From a virus, in IMG/VR virus record IMGVR_UViG_3300003876_000001, positions 62,001 through 126,000 of that record: DNA of 64,000 nucleotides. The stretch is one strand, 5' to 3'. This document shows positions 43,234 to 52,278 of the stretch, in pieces. Each line of letters begins with the position of its first letter. Position 1 is the first letter of the stretch. Position numbers and translations under genes: made by a program. The notes under the pieces are model-generated. The model made no database searches. It was not told where the DNA came from and saw only the letters and a list, made by a program, of their open reading frames with translations.

Positions 43234-43264
43234 TTGACTTTATCAAATAAAAACGGTAAATTTG
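43234..43264 (+). promoter_or_regulatory. Host-type promoter TTG-N20-TAAATTTG
   Basis: TTG at 43234-43236, 20 nt, then TAAATTTG at 43257-43264. Both spacing and -7 fit the Bacteroidetes housekeeping consensus TTTG-N19/21-TAnnTTTG. It points into the non-coding stretch 43271-43385. Confidence 0.55.
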
Positions 43265-43270
43265 CAAAAC

Positions 43271-43385
43271 TTTGCTTTTAGAACTTAATAACAAGAAACA
43301 AAAAGAGAAATAACACAAAACAAAAACAACAAATATTTAAAAGCATTTCGAAATTATACAGGGCAACCCTTTTGCTTTTATTTTT
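43271..43385 (+). ncRNA. Candidate small RNA
   Basis: About 115 nt between a host-like promoter and a terminator-like structure: AGGG-CAA-CCCT (43360-43370) nested in TAAAAGCA/TGCTTTTA (43338-43345 with 43373-43380), followed by TTTTT at 43381. There is no open frame of note in this 390-bp spacer. The rest of the spacer (43386-43534) holds nothing I recognise. Confidence 0.4.
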
Positions 43386-43534
43386 AGGTCTATGGTTATA
43401 TGGATAAGATTTAGATTATTTAATAATTTCTATTATATACAACTCAACTAGATTTTAGAAAAAAAATATATAGTATTTAGCGATAGTACATAGTAATTCA
43501 ATGTAAATCTAATAAATTCTAATTTCAAATACAA

Positions 43535-43544
43535 GTATTTATAA
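43535..43544 (+). promoter_or_regulatory. Late-type promoter motif GTATTTATAA
   Basis: 16 nt before the ATG of the 1025-residue baseplate protein. Confidence 0.5.
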
Positions 43545-43560
43545 TAAATATTTTATATTA

Positions 43561-46500
43561 ATGTCAAGATTAGAAGATAATAGTGTTCAAACCAGAGAGT
43601 TTTTAGAAACAAGAAATTTATATACTCCTAATGATCCATATAATGTTAGTGGTACTGAAACTATTAATGTAATTGGAAATATAGCTAATGTTATAAATCC
43701 TTTTGGTACTACTGTTACAACTATCGTAGGTAGATTAGCTGAAGGTCAAACACCATTAACAGCAATAGGTTTAAAAATGCTTGCAATACAATTAGGTTAT
43801 ACTGCTGCATCTAATGCTGCTGCTGAATATCTTCCAGCAATAAAGTTTGAAAATTTATTTGATGGTAATCCTGATACTAAATTTATAATGAAAAAGGAAG
43901 ATTTTCAAATAACAAGAAGAGAAACCCAAGGTAATGTAGGAAAAATATTAGAAGAAGTTAGTGGTAATTATCCATTAAAAGGAAATCCATTTACTAAAGA
44001 AACAAATAATCTTGATTTTATTAGAAATTCAGGAAAAGGACAACTTCAATTATTTTATAAAGAATTAAGCAAAAATCTATACCAACCTTCATCAAGACCA
44101 TTTGTAGATTTATCAAATGCAGAAGGATTTAATTATGGAATGAATGTTGATGTTCAATTTAATAATAAATATTTCTTAGGTAGAGATGAAGTATTCAATC
44201 CATATAATCAATATAAAACAACTGCTGATATAACAGCACTTAACAATAAACTTTATCAAGAAAGAATAACATTCATAAACCAAAATCAAGATAGTTCTGG
44301 TTATTTAGAATATGGTGCATCACAAATATTCATTGATGGAATGGGTAATGCTGAATTAGATAGTAATAATATTGATATTGGTTTAAATGGTCAAATTATT
44401 AGTACAGGAATATATTCACTAGATGGTGATGATTATGGTTTAGTTGATGATCCTAAACAACAATTAGTTTGGGGTCGTGATACTGATAATACATCATATA
44501 AGGACGAAGTAGGTGGTTTTGATAATCCTGTTGATGGTATACAACCAAGTGATAATGGTGGTGTTGAAAGTAAATTAGATAGATTTGGTAATATTAGTGA
44601 GATTGATAAATTTAATATAAAAAATGGTGGATTATTAAGCTATACTAGAGAATTATTAAACTCTAAAGGTAAAAATAGTAGTTTTGATTTAACGAGAAAG
44701 AAATTTATTGATAATGATGAACAATTACATTTTAACGGTTCACCATTGAGAGTTAGATTAGATGGTGAAATAGATAAAAACCGTCAACATACTGTTCTTG
44801 ACCCATATAATACGTTTGTTAAAGCAATAAGATTTAATGGAAATAAAATTTATAATGGTAATGAAAATTCAGTAGTTTATAAAAATGTTATACCTAAAAT
44901 ACATCCAATTATTGATGGTAATGATATTAATAATAGGAATATGATGTTTTCTATTGAAAATTTAGCATTTGAAGTATATCCAGATGAAACAATGAATTAT
45001 GGTTTAGTTCAAGATGAAAAAGGTACTGAACTACCATTATGTGAAGTTGGTAAATTTGGTGGTCGTCTTATGTGGTTTCCACCATATGATATAAGTGTAA
45101 CTGAAAATGTTGTAGTTAATCATGAAAGTACAAATTTTATTGGTAGAGGTGAACCAATTTATACATATAATAATACTGAAAGAATTGCAAACTTATCTTT
45201 TAAATTATTAATTGATTATCCACCACAAATAAAAGGGATGAGTCATGTAGAGGCTAATAGATTTTTTGCTTTTGGTGGTGAAGCACCACTTCAAGGTAGT
45301 AATTTAGGTGATAAAATTAGAAAAAAAGAGAAATTAATTGAGGAAAGAGAAAGTATTCAACCTAAAATAAAACAAGCTAGACCTGATTTTATTGAATTAA
45401 CAAATAATTTTTTCTTTATTAATGATGAACCTAAAATTGGTGGTGAATCAACATCAATTGGAGATCATATCAGTAGATATTATGAAATAGATAAAAATCA
45501 TGATATTGCTGCACATACAAGTGATGTCGATGGTGCAAATTTTGGATTGAATGAATCATTTATTCAAGATATTGAAGAAAATATTACCAAATATCTTGTT
45601 GATGAAAAAGTTAGGGAATATACTGAATTACGTATTAATGGATCTGCATCAGTTTTATTTCTTGGTAATGATGATGATTATAATGTAAGATTAAGTAGAA
45701 GAAGAATTAATGCTGTTGTAGCATTTATTGATGAAAAATTTAAAACACTTACAGGTCAATCATTAGAACAAGCAGGTATAAAGGTAGTAATACCAAAAAC
45801 CCCTATTGGTGAAGTTGGTGGTACTGCAACTGATGAAATAAGTGAAATAGCTAGTCAACCTGCTAAAGAAGCTAGAAGAGCATTTGTAACGTTTGGACAA
45901 AATAATGTAACAATTAATAAAGAAGTTCCAATAACAACAACAGATCAAGAAAATATAGATTCATTAAATGAAGAAATTCAAGTTTTAGAAACAAATATTT
46001 CAACTCAAAAAGCAAAAAATAATGCTAATTGTACATATAATACATATACAATCGAAGATGGTGTTTTAAAAGGATTTGAATCAAGTCAAAAGAATAAATA
46101 TAAACCAATTTTTCATTCTCAAACACCAGAAGATTTTCATAGAAGATTAACATTTTTACATCAATGTACACGTCAAGGTAATGCAATACGAAAACAAAGA
46201 GGTAAAAATAATACATTTAGTGCTAGTAATTCAGTATTTGGTAGACAACCAGTTCAAATATTAAGAATTGGAGATATGTTCCATACTAAAGTTGTTATTG
46301 ATAATTTACAAATAGATTATACTGATGCTCCTTGGGATATGAATCCTGAAGGTATGGGTATGCAATTTATGATAGCTGATATAAAATTACAATTAAAACT
46401 TGTTGGTGGTCAATCACTTCAAACACCAATTAATGCACTACAAAATGCGGTATCATTTAATTACTATGCTAATTCAACATTTTATAATACGGGTATTTAT

Positions 46501-46638
46501 GAAAGAGCAAGTGAAATGGAAAAAGCACAAATGACTGAACTTTTTGGTAGTAAAGATGTTGATGGTAATGAAGTGAGAGAAGTAAGAAATAATACACAAG
46601 AAATAGCTAGAAAAGTTAAACAACCAACATCAGCATAA
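43561..46638 (+). CDS. Large baseplate protein with OmpA-like domain
   Basis: 1025 residues. A baseplate-type core around 480-560 (GRLMWFPPYDISVTENVVVNHES, IYTYNNTERIANLSFKLLIDYPP) is followed by an OmpA-like segment at about 640-790: ELRINGSASVLF, YNVRLSRRRINAVVAFIDEKF, then EARRAFVTFGQN. OmpA-family domains bind peptidoglycan. The C-terminal part (HRRLTFLHQCTRQGNA, VFGRQPVQILRIGDMFHTKVVIDNLQIDYTDAPWDMNPEG) returns to a tail/hub-type fold. It is followed with overlap by the gp53-like wedge gene. Confidence 0.65.
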   Translation: MSRLEDNSVQTREFLETRNLYTPNDPYNVSGTETINVIGNIANVINPFGTTVTTIVGRLAEGQTPLTAIGLKMLAIQLGYTAASNAAAEYLPAIKFENLFDGNPDTKFIMKKEDFQITRRETQGNVGKILEEVSGNYPLKGNPFTKETNNLDFIRNSGKGQLQLFYKELSKNLYQPSSRPFVDLSNAEGFNYGMNVDVQFNNKYFLGRDEVFNPYNQYKTTADITALNNKLYQERITFINQNQDSSGYLEYGASQIFIDGMGNAELDSNNIDIGLNGQIISTGIYSLDGDDYGLVDDPKQQLVWGRDTDNTSYKDEVGGFDNPVDGIQPSDNGGVESKLDRFGNISEIDKFNIKNGGLLSYTRELLNSKGKNSSFDLTRKKFIDNDEQLHFNGSPLRVRLDGEIDKNRQHTVLDPYNTFVKAIRFNGNKIYNGNENSVVYKNVIPKIHPIIDGNDINNRNMMFSIENLAFEVYPDETMNYGLVQDEKGTELPLCEVGKFGGRLMWFPPYDISVTENVVVNHESTNFIGRGEPIYTYNNTERIANLSFKLLIDYPPQIKGMSHVEANRFFAFGGEAPLQGSNLGDKIRKKEKLIEERESIQPKIKQARPDFIELTNNFFFINDEPKIGGESTSIGDHISRYYEIDKNHDIAAHTSDVDGANFGLNESFIQDIEENITKYLVDEKVREYTELRINGSASVLFLGNDDDYNVRLSRRRINAVVAFIDEKFKTLTGQSLEQAGIKVVIPKTPIGEVGGTATDEISEIASQPAKEARRAFVTFGQNNVTINKEVPITTTDQENIDSLNEEIQVLETNISTQKAKNNANCTYNTYTIEDGVLKGFESSQKNKYKPIFHSQTPEDFHRRLTFLHQCTRQGNAIRKQRGKNNTFSASNSVFGRQPVQILRIGDMFHTKVVIDNLQIDYTDAPWDMNPEGMGMQFMIADIKLQLKLVGGQSLQTPINALQNAVSFNYYANSTFYNTGIYERASEMEKAQMTELFGSKDVDGNEVREVRNNTQEIARKVKQPTSA

Positions 46639-46949
46639 TGAGAATAGATTATAATAGATATGAAATTTTTAAAAATCAGAATGGTACAACTGATCAATTA
46701 CCATATGTAACATTACCTGCAAATAGTTCTGATAAATATGAAACTTGGAAAGCAGGTTTTAGTAGATTAGATAAAGTTGCTAAAAGATATTATGGTAATG
46801 AATTTTTTGATTTTTTGATTCTATGGGGAAATCCACAATATATATCTGAGTTTGATATTGAAGATGGTGATCTTATTAGAATACCCTTTCCTCTTGAAAA
46901 AGTTAAAACAGATTACGAAACTGAATTAAAAAAAATAAGAGATAGATAA
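46638..46949 (+). CDS. Baseplate wedge protein (T4 gp53-like, LysM-like)
   Basis: 103 residues. SRLDKVAKRYYGNEFFDFLILWGNPQYISEFDIEDGDLIRIPFPLEKV matches the gp53 / LysM-like fold: short helix, WxNP-type turn, and an IxxGDxIRIP strand. gp53 joins wedges in the T4 baseplate. Starts in an overlap with the previous stop (TAATG), consistent with co-assembly. Confidence 0.75.
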   Translation: MRIDYNRYEIFKNQNGTTDQLPYVTLPANSSDKYETWKAGFSRLDKVAKRYYGNEFFDFLILWGNPQYISEFDIEDGDLIRIPFPLEKVKTDYETELKKIRDR

Positions 46950-46975
46950 TACTTTACTTTTTGAATTTTATTTAC

Positions 46976-46983
46976 TACATTTG
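46976..46983 (+). promoter_or_regulatory. Host-type -7 element TACATTTG before the glycan cluster
   Basis: TAnnTTTG match 19 nt before the ATG at 47003; the -33 box is unclear. It could drive early or middle expression of the glycan cluster by host sigma. Confidence 0.4.
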
Positions 46984-47002
46984 TATATTATAGCAAATAC
47001 AT

Positions 47003-47209
47003 ATGAAAAAAAGGATAATAGTAGTCTTTAGTTCACATCTAACTACATATGAAAACGATATGTTTATACAATATATTAATGATACATGTGAAATACCTCA
47101 TATCGTACATGCTTTTGTTAATCATAATCAGTATTTGCTTCATGATATTTATAATAAAACCATTTCTCTATCTTCTAGTGAAGATGCGATAACTAATTAT
47201 ATTTTATGA
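47003..47209 (+). CDS. Truncated glycosyltransferase paralogue
   Basis: 68 residues beginning MKKRIIVVFSSHLTTYENDMFIQYINDTCEIPHIVHAFVNHNQY. This parallels the first 55 residues of the next gene (MKKNLSVIFSSHYSEEDNNKFISHLKNTAGIPIHVECIVNMNEF) and stops with TGA, overlapping the next start. Likely the remnant of a tandem duplication; a catalytic centre is lacking. Confidence 0.6.
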   Translation: MKKRIIVVFSSHLTTYENDMFIQYINDTCEIPHIVHAFVNHNQYLLHDIYNKTISLSSSEDAITNYIL

Positions 47210-47913
47210 AAAAAAATTTATCAGTAATTTTTAGTAGTCATTATTCTGAAGAAGATAATAATAAATTTATATCTCATTTAAAAAATACTGCTGGTATACC
47301 TATTCATGTAGAATGTATTGTAAATATGAATGAATTTTCACTATCTGAAGCATATAATATGGGATGGAAAACTTTAGATAAATTAGGTCTTGGTAAGGAT
47401 ATAATTGTATTTCTACATAATGATATATTAATTAGAACAAAAGATTGGAGCAAAAAAATAGTAAATATATTTAATAAAAATGATTATGATATTATTGGTT
47501 TGGCAGGTAGTACGGAATTGCCTAAACATGGATGTTGGTGGTTAACCGAAGACGGTAAAGAAATGAACAGAAAAAAAATGTATGGTAGAGTTTATCATAA
47601 TAATGGAATTAGAATTTTTGAGAGTATTTATAGTAGAGAAATAAAAAATATTAAAGAAGTTGTTGTTGTTGATGGTGTTTTTATTTGTGTTAATGGTGAA
47701 ACTATTATAAATAGATTTGATGAAAGATTTAAAGGGTTTCACTATTACGATCTAGGAATGATATTTCCAAACTATTTAGATGGATGTAATATTGGTGTTA
47801 TAGATAAAATCTCAATAATTCATAATTCTATTGGTCAAACAAACATTGAATGGGATAATAATAAAAAAATCTTTAGTGAATTATATAAAGATGAATTACC
47901 AAGGGAAATTTAA
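47206..47913 (+). CDS. Glycosyltransferase (GT2-like)
   Basis: 235 residues. SVIFSSHYSEEDNNKFI start, DIIVFLHNDILI as the acidic DxD-type motif, IIGLAGSTELPKHGCWW, and VVVVDGVFICVNGETI before FDERFKGFHYYDLGM, the acceptor-side pattern of GT2 transferases with a HxD-like HYYD. First intact enzyme of the glycan cluster. Confidence 0.75.
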   Translation: MKKNLSVIFSSHYSEEDNNKFISHLKNTAGIPIHVECIVNMNEFSLSEAYNMGWKTLDKLGLGKDIIVFLHNDILIRTKDWSKKIVNIFNKNDYDIIGLAGSTELPKHGCWWLTEDGKEMNRKKMYGRVYHNNGIRIFESIYSREIKNIKEVVVVDGVFICVNGETIINRFDERFKGFHYYDLGMIFPNYLDGCNIGVIDKISIIHNSIGQTNIEWDNNKKIFSELYKDELPREI

Positions 47914-48961
47914 AAGAAAAAATAAAAAATGGAATATTGAGAATATTAAAATAGAAGCATTAAAATTTAATTCGAAGACCGAATGGGCAATAAAATCGAA
48001 TAGTTCATATAAAGCATCTAAAAAATTAAATTGTTTTGAAGACTCTATTAAACATATGGAGATTTTAGGTTCTAGGTTTAAAAGATTTATTTATGTATTT
48101 GAATTTTTAGATAAATCAATATATGTTGGTTTAACATATGATCTTAGTAGAAGGAAAAATGAACATTTAACATCTAAAAAAAGTACTGTATATAAATATA
48201 TAAAAAAAACTGAATTAGTACCAATTTTTATTCAAAAAACTAAATTATTAGATAAAAAACTTGCTTCAATTGTTGTGGGTGATATTCTAGAACACTATAA
48301 TAAGAAAGGTTGGAATATTTTAAATAAAAATAAATGTGGTGCTTTGGGTTGTGGTATTATCTTTTGGACGAAAAAAAAATGTGTTGAAGCTGGATTATTA
48401 TGTAATACAAAATCAGAATTTAAAATAAAATTTGGTGGTGCATATAATTCCGCAAAAAGAAATGGATGGTTAAAAGAATGTTATAATCATATGCCAAAAA
48501 ATAGTCATTTAAAATGGACAAAAGAAAAATGTTTAATTGAGGCAAAAAAATATAAAACAAAAACTGAATTTATAAAAAATAATAGAACAGCATATAATAG
48601 TACATTAAATAATGGGTGGTTAAAAGAATGTTGTAAACATATGAAAAAACAAAAAATAAAATGGACAAAAGAAAAATGTTTAATTGAGGCAAAAAAATAT
48701 AAAACAAAAAGTGAATTTAAAAAAAATAGTTCTAATGCCTATCAAGCAGCACATAGAAATAATTGGTATATTGATATTACCAAACATATGATTCTTTTAA
48801 AAAAACCAAATAATTATTGGACATTGGAGAATTGTTTAATTGAAGTAAAAAAATATAAATCATATAATGATTTTAAAAAAAATCAACTTGGTGCACATGA
48901 TGCAATAACAAAAAATAAATGGTACAATGAATTTAAAAATATAAATCGGAATTACCGATAA
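47891..48961 (+). CDS. GIY-YIG homing endonuclease with tandem W-x-KE repeats
   Basis: 357 residues from the ATG at 47891 (MNYQGKFKRKNKKW); it overlaps the 3' end of the glycosyltransferase by 23 nt. The GIY-YIG domain is FIYVFEFLDKSIYVGLTYDLSRRKNEHL (about 70-97). Four tandem repeats follow, of the form W-T-K-E-K-C-x-I-E-A-K-K-Y-K...EF.KN...AY....N.W. A pseudogene fragment of the same repeat is at 61876-62178. Probably inserted between cluster genes. Confidence 0.85.
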   Translation: MNYQGKFKRKNKKWNIENIKIEALKFNSKTEWAIKSNSSYKASKKLNCFEDSIKHMEILGSRFKRFIYVFEFLDKSIYVGLTYDLSRRKNEHLTSKKSTVYKYIKKTELVPIFIQKTKLLDKKLASIVVGDILEHYNKKGWNILNKNKCGALGCGIIFWTKKKCVEAGLLCNTKSEFKIKFGGAYNSAKRNGWLKECYNHMPKNSHLKWTKEKCLIEAKKYKTKTEFIKNNRTAYNSTLNNGWLKECCKHMKKQKIKWTKEKCLIEAKKYKTKSEFKKNSSNAYQAAHRNNWYIDITKHMILLKKPNNYWTLENCLIEVKKYKSYNDFKKNQLGAHDAITKNKWYNEFKNINRNYR

Positions 48962-48965
48962 AAGT

Positions 48966-49033
48966 AGAATTATTCAATATATATTAAATAAAATTAGTGG
49001 AAATTGTTATATTGGAAGTTCAAAAAAATATAA
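48966..49033 (+). pseudogene. GIY-YIG endonuclease N-terminal relic
   Basis: Frame ILNKISGNCYIGSSKKYK ending in TAA, resembling the GxxYIGSS motif. No start codon. Confidence 0.5.
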
Positions 49034-49043
49034 ATAAATAGAT

Positions 49044-49124
49044 ATGAGTATTGGTAAAAAATATAAAGTATCACTATTAACCATATCAAGAATAATTAGA
49101 AATATAAGTTGGACACATATATGA
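49044..49124 (+). pseudogene. Homing endonuclease C-terminal HTH relic
   Basis: 26-residue frame MSIGKKYKVSLLTISRIIRNISWTHI, typical of the terminal HTH of intron endonucleases (GKKYGV...TISRI...W.HI). Together with the relic at 48966 this looks like one endonuclease with its middle lost. It overlaps the next gene start. Confidence 0.5.
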
Positions 49125-49768
49125 TAAACATAGAAAAATATGATGATGGATATCCAGTATCAGTAATAATACCACATAAAGTAACACCAATAAGAGACAA
49201 ATTCTTTAAAGATTTTTGTTACCCATCAATAGAAGGAATGCTACCAAATGAAATTATTATAAATACTGATGATGGTGGTGCACCTAAAAAACGTAATGAC
49301 GGATTTAAAAAATCTACACAAAAATATGTTTTATTTAGTGATAATGATATTATATTTCCATCTAGTTTTTTAGAAAAAGCAATTGATGTTTTAGAAAAAA
49401 ATCCAGATAAAGGATATGCATATGGAGGATATTTTGGTATAGTACAAGATAAAATTAATCACCCAATAAAAACGAATTTTAGAATATCAACAAGACCATT
49501 TGATGGTAGAGTATTAAAAAGAGAAAATTATATATCAACAATGTCATTAATAAGAAGTGATATTTTTCCTATGTTTGATGAATCATTAAAAAGATTACAA
49601 GATTGGGATATTTGGTTGACATTATTGAAACAAGGAATAGAGGGTATTGCAGTACAAGATATTGAATTCTTTGCATATTATCTAGATGAAGGAATAACAT
49701 CAAACACTAATAATGAAAGAGAAAATTTACTAAAAATAATTAATAAACATAAATTAGGGTCATGGTAG
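49121..49768 (+). CDS. Glycosyltransferase family 2-like
   Basis: 215 residues from the ATG at 49121 (an in-frame TTG at 49109 is less likely). PVSVIIPHKVTPIRDKFF, NTDDGGAPKKRNDGFKKST and FSDNDIIFPSSFLEKA provide the nucleotide and DxD motifs; LQDWDIWLTLLKQG is the catalytic ED-type segment. Starts at the relic's stop. Confidence 0.78.
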   Translation: MINIEKYDDGYPVSVIIPHKVTPIRDKFFKDFCYPSIEGMLPNEIIINTDDGGAPKKRNDGFKKSTQKYVLFSDNDIIFPSSFLEKAIDVLEKNPDKGYAYGGYFGIVQDKINHPIKTNFRISTRPFDGRVLKRENYISTMSLIRSDIFPMFDESLKRLQDWDIWLTLLKQGIEGIAVQDIEFFAYYLDEGITSNTNNERENLLKIINKHKLGSW

Positions 49769-49777
49769 TATTTATAA
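49768..49777 (+). promoter_or_regulatory. Late-type promoter motif GTATTTATAA
   Basis: Overlaps the stop of the upstream transferase, 16 nt before the ATG at 49794; an internal late entry point into the glycan cluster. Confidence 0.45.
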
Positions 49778-49793
49778 AAAAAATATAAAAGAA

Positions 49794-50780
49794 ATGGCTA
49801 AAAATAGAACAATAAAAAATATTATAAAAAAAAGGATTGTTATTAATAATAATAGAGAAAGTCGTATTAATAATAAATTAATATCAAAAAAACAACCAAA
49901 ATTAATTAGTACACCAAAACCAAAACAGAGTTATATAAAAATTGATGCTTCTCAAACAAAAGGAAAAGAAAGAATAGAAATAAAAAAAGGATTAACTAAA
50001 CATGAGCAAAGAGGGCTTATTAGAAGAGGTGTTTATGATGATATTTTTGATGTTGATTATTTAAAAGAATTAAATATAAAATATGATGTTGTAATTTTAA
50101 TATCATCATTTAATAGATATGCCAAAGTTAAAAGATTAATTAGTCAATTATATACACAAGACAGTAAATATAAATTTAAAATAGTATTATTGAATGACGG
50201 TTCAACGTATTATAAATATAAAACAATAAAAGATTATTTTCCTAAATTAGAATATATTGAAAATGTTAAAAATGGTGGGAAATATAGATATTGGAAAACA
50301 ATTAATGAATTATTTAAAGTTAGTTCAGAAAATAAATCCCATGCAATATTACAAATTGATGATGATTATATTTTATGTGAAAATTATTTAGATATTTTAC
50401 TAGATAAATTTTTTGAATTGAAAGAAATAAATAATAGATATGTTGGAATTTCATATCATATTACACATAATTCAAATCAATTAGCATGGGGTTTTAAACA
50501 TTGGGTTGATGGTGGAACTCTTTTTGATTATAAATTTATAGAAAAAATAAAATTTAATATTGATGAAATATCAGAAAGTAGATGGAAAAATGATAAAGAA
50601 TTAAGTTCAGGTGTTTGGAGACAAGTAAGTCAAAAAATTCATCAAATGAAATTATTAGTACATAAAACCGAATTCTCATTAGTTAAACATAATGGAAATG
50701 AAGATTCTAAAATGAATAAATTACAAAGAGATAAACAACCAATACATACATGGAGATTTATTGATGATAAAAACAAATAA
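49794..50780 (+). CDS. Glycosyltransferase family 2-like with basic N-terminal extension
   Basis: 328 residues. The first 75 residues are very Lys/Arg/Asn-rich and include GLTKHEQRGLIRRG. Residues 95-330 are a GT-A domain: VVILISSFNRYAKVKRLISQLY, VLLNDGSTYYK, ILQIDDDYILCENYLD (DxD-type) and a C-terminal acceptor region. The extension may anchor it on nucleic acid or virion. Confidence 0.75.
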   Translation: MAKNRTIKNIIKKRIVINNNRESRINNKLISKKQPKLISTPKPKQSYIKIDASQTKGKERIEIKKGLTKHEQRGLIRRGVYDDIFDVDYLKELNIKYDVVILISSFNRYAKVKRLISQLYTQDSKYKFKIVLLNDGSTYYKYKTIKDYFPKLEYIENVKNGGKYRYWKTINELFKVSSENKSHAILQIDDDYILCENYLDILLDKFFELKEINNRYVGISYHITHNSNQLAWGFKHWVDGGTLFDYKFIEKIKFNIDEISESRWKNDKELSSGVWRQVSQKIHQMKLLVHKTEFSLVKHNGNEDSKMNKLQRDKQPIHTWRFIDDKNK

Positions 50781-50782
50781 AT

Positions 50783-51520
50783 ATGGAAGAAATATCAGTT
50801 ATATTAAACGTATATAAAAGACCACATAGTTTAGATAAACAAATTGAGGCTGTTTTAAATCAAACAGTTAAAATTAAACCAGAAAATATTCATGTTTGGT
50901 TTAATAAATCAGATATTCGACAAAATTTACCAATAAATAAAAACGTAAAAACATATGTGACTAATTGGAATAGTAAATTCCATGGAAGATTTACAATTCC
51001 ATTATTAATAAGAACACCCTATATTGCAATGTTTGATGATGATACTATTCCGGGTAATAAATGGTTTGAAAATTGTTTAACTACGATGAAAAAACATAAT
51101 GGTATATTAGGGTCTAGTGGTGTTATAATTAATAGTAAAGCGTATAGACCACACTCTAAGGCTGGGTGGACAGGAACACATAGTGATGGGACAATGAGAG
51201 TTGATTTAGTTGGTCATGGGTGGTTTTTTAAACAAGAATGGGCAAAATATATGTGGTATGAAAAACCAGTATCATGGGATAATGGTGAAGATATTATGTT
51301 TTCATATTTAGCACAAAAATATGGTGGAATAAATACATTTGTACCACCACATCCTGAAAGTGATAGAGAAATGTGGGGTAATCTCCCAGAAAGAGATGGT
51401 GGGTTAGGAAATGATAATGTTGCATCATTTAAGATAAATGCAGATCATTATGGATTAAGAGATTTGGTTTGTTCTAAATGTATTGATAAAGGTTGGAATA
51501 CTGTACATAAAATAAAATGA
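50783..51520 (+). CDS. Glycosyltransferase (exostosin/GT64-like pattern)
   Basis: 245 residues. ISVILNVYKRPHSLDKQIEAVLNQTV, YIAMFDDDTIPGNKWFENCLTTM (DDD motif), VGHGWFFKQEWAKYMWYEK and WDNGEDIMFSYLAQKYGG, the EDxxFS-type catalytic segment. Its stop is TGA, overlapping the next start. Confidence 0.78.
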   Translation: MEEISVILNVYKRPHSLDKQIEAVLNQTVKIKPENIHVWFNKSDIRQNLPINKNVKTYVTNWNSKFHGRFTIPLLIRTPYIAMFDDDTIPGNKWFENCLTTMKKHNGILGSSGVIINSKAYRPHSKAGWTGTHSDGTMRVDLVGHGWFFKQEWAKYMWYEKPVSWDNGEDIMFSYLAQKYGGINTFVPPHPESDREMWGNLPERDGGLGNDNVASFKINADHYGLRDLVCSKCIDKGWNTVHKIK

Positions 51521-52278
51521 GTAAAATATTTAAAGAACATTTTTTTATGTTATTTGATAAATTTAAAAGGGGTGAAAATTTTGCCTTTAGTAGATTTTCA
51601 GATGGTGAATTACGTATAATGCAAAATAAAGAACTTATTCTTGCTAATGATTATTTTAAAATAGGTAATAAAAAAACAGCAGGATTTTATCATCCAGAGG
51701 ATTATAAACATTTTGATCCAAATAAACACCAATTTTATAGACAAGAATTAATGGATGCTTATCAACATCTTCAAAATAACTATTATGTGGGATTATCTTG
51801 TCGTTGTTGTGTTGGTCAAGCAGATTTTGATGAAATGGTTGATTGGTATGATGGTAATCCAAATAGTGATTTATTAACATGGTCTAATTTATGGGTTAAT
51901 GGTAATTTCCCATTATTTAAAGAATATATGATTCCAGAATTTTCAAATAAGAAAATTGTTTACGTTCTAAATGAAATTGGACATATTGATGGACTACCAT
52001 TTAAGGTTGAAAAAGATTTTAGAGTTGGTAAAAATTGTATTATTAATGATTATGAATTAATTGAACATATGGACAATTGGATTAGTGAAAATTTAATTGA
52101 AAATCATGTATTTTTATTTTCGGCATCATCACTAAGTAATTTTTTAATACATCATTTATATAAGAAATACCCAAATAATACATATATAGATGTTGGTACT
52201 ACAATGAATGATTATTTAGGTATGAAAGGTATAAGGGGGTATTTAAAAGGAGGAAATAGAAAAATTTGTATATGGTAA
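51517..52278 (+). CDS. GT-D fold glycosyltransferase (DUF1792-like)
   Basis: 253 residues with FAFSRFSDGELRIMQNKE near the N-terminus, the RF-DGE signature of the GT-D fold, and later LFSASSLSNFLIHHLYKKYPNNTYIDVGTTMNDYLG, the C-terminal nucleotide-sugar segment of the family. Overlaps both neighbours. Confidence 0.78.
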   Translation: MSKIFKEHFFMLFDKFKRGENFAFSRFSDGELRIMQNKELILANDYFKIGNKKTAGFYHPEDYKHFDPNKHQFYRQELMDAYQHLQNNYYVGLSCRCCVGQADFDEMVDWYDGNPNSDLLTWSNLWVNGNFPLFKEYMIPEFSNKKIVYVLNEIGHIDGLPFKVEKDFRVGKNCIINDYELIEHMDNWISENLIENHVFLFSASSLSNFLIHHLYKKYPNNTYIDVGTTMNDYLGMKGIRGYLKGGNRKICIW

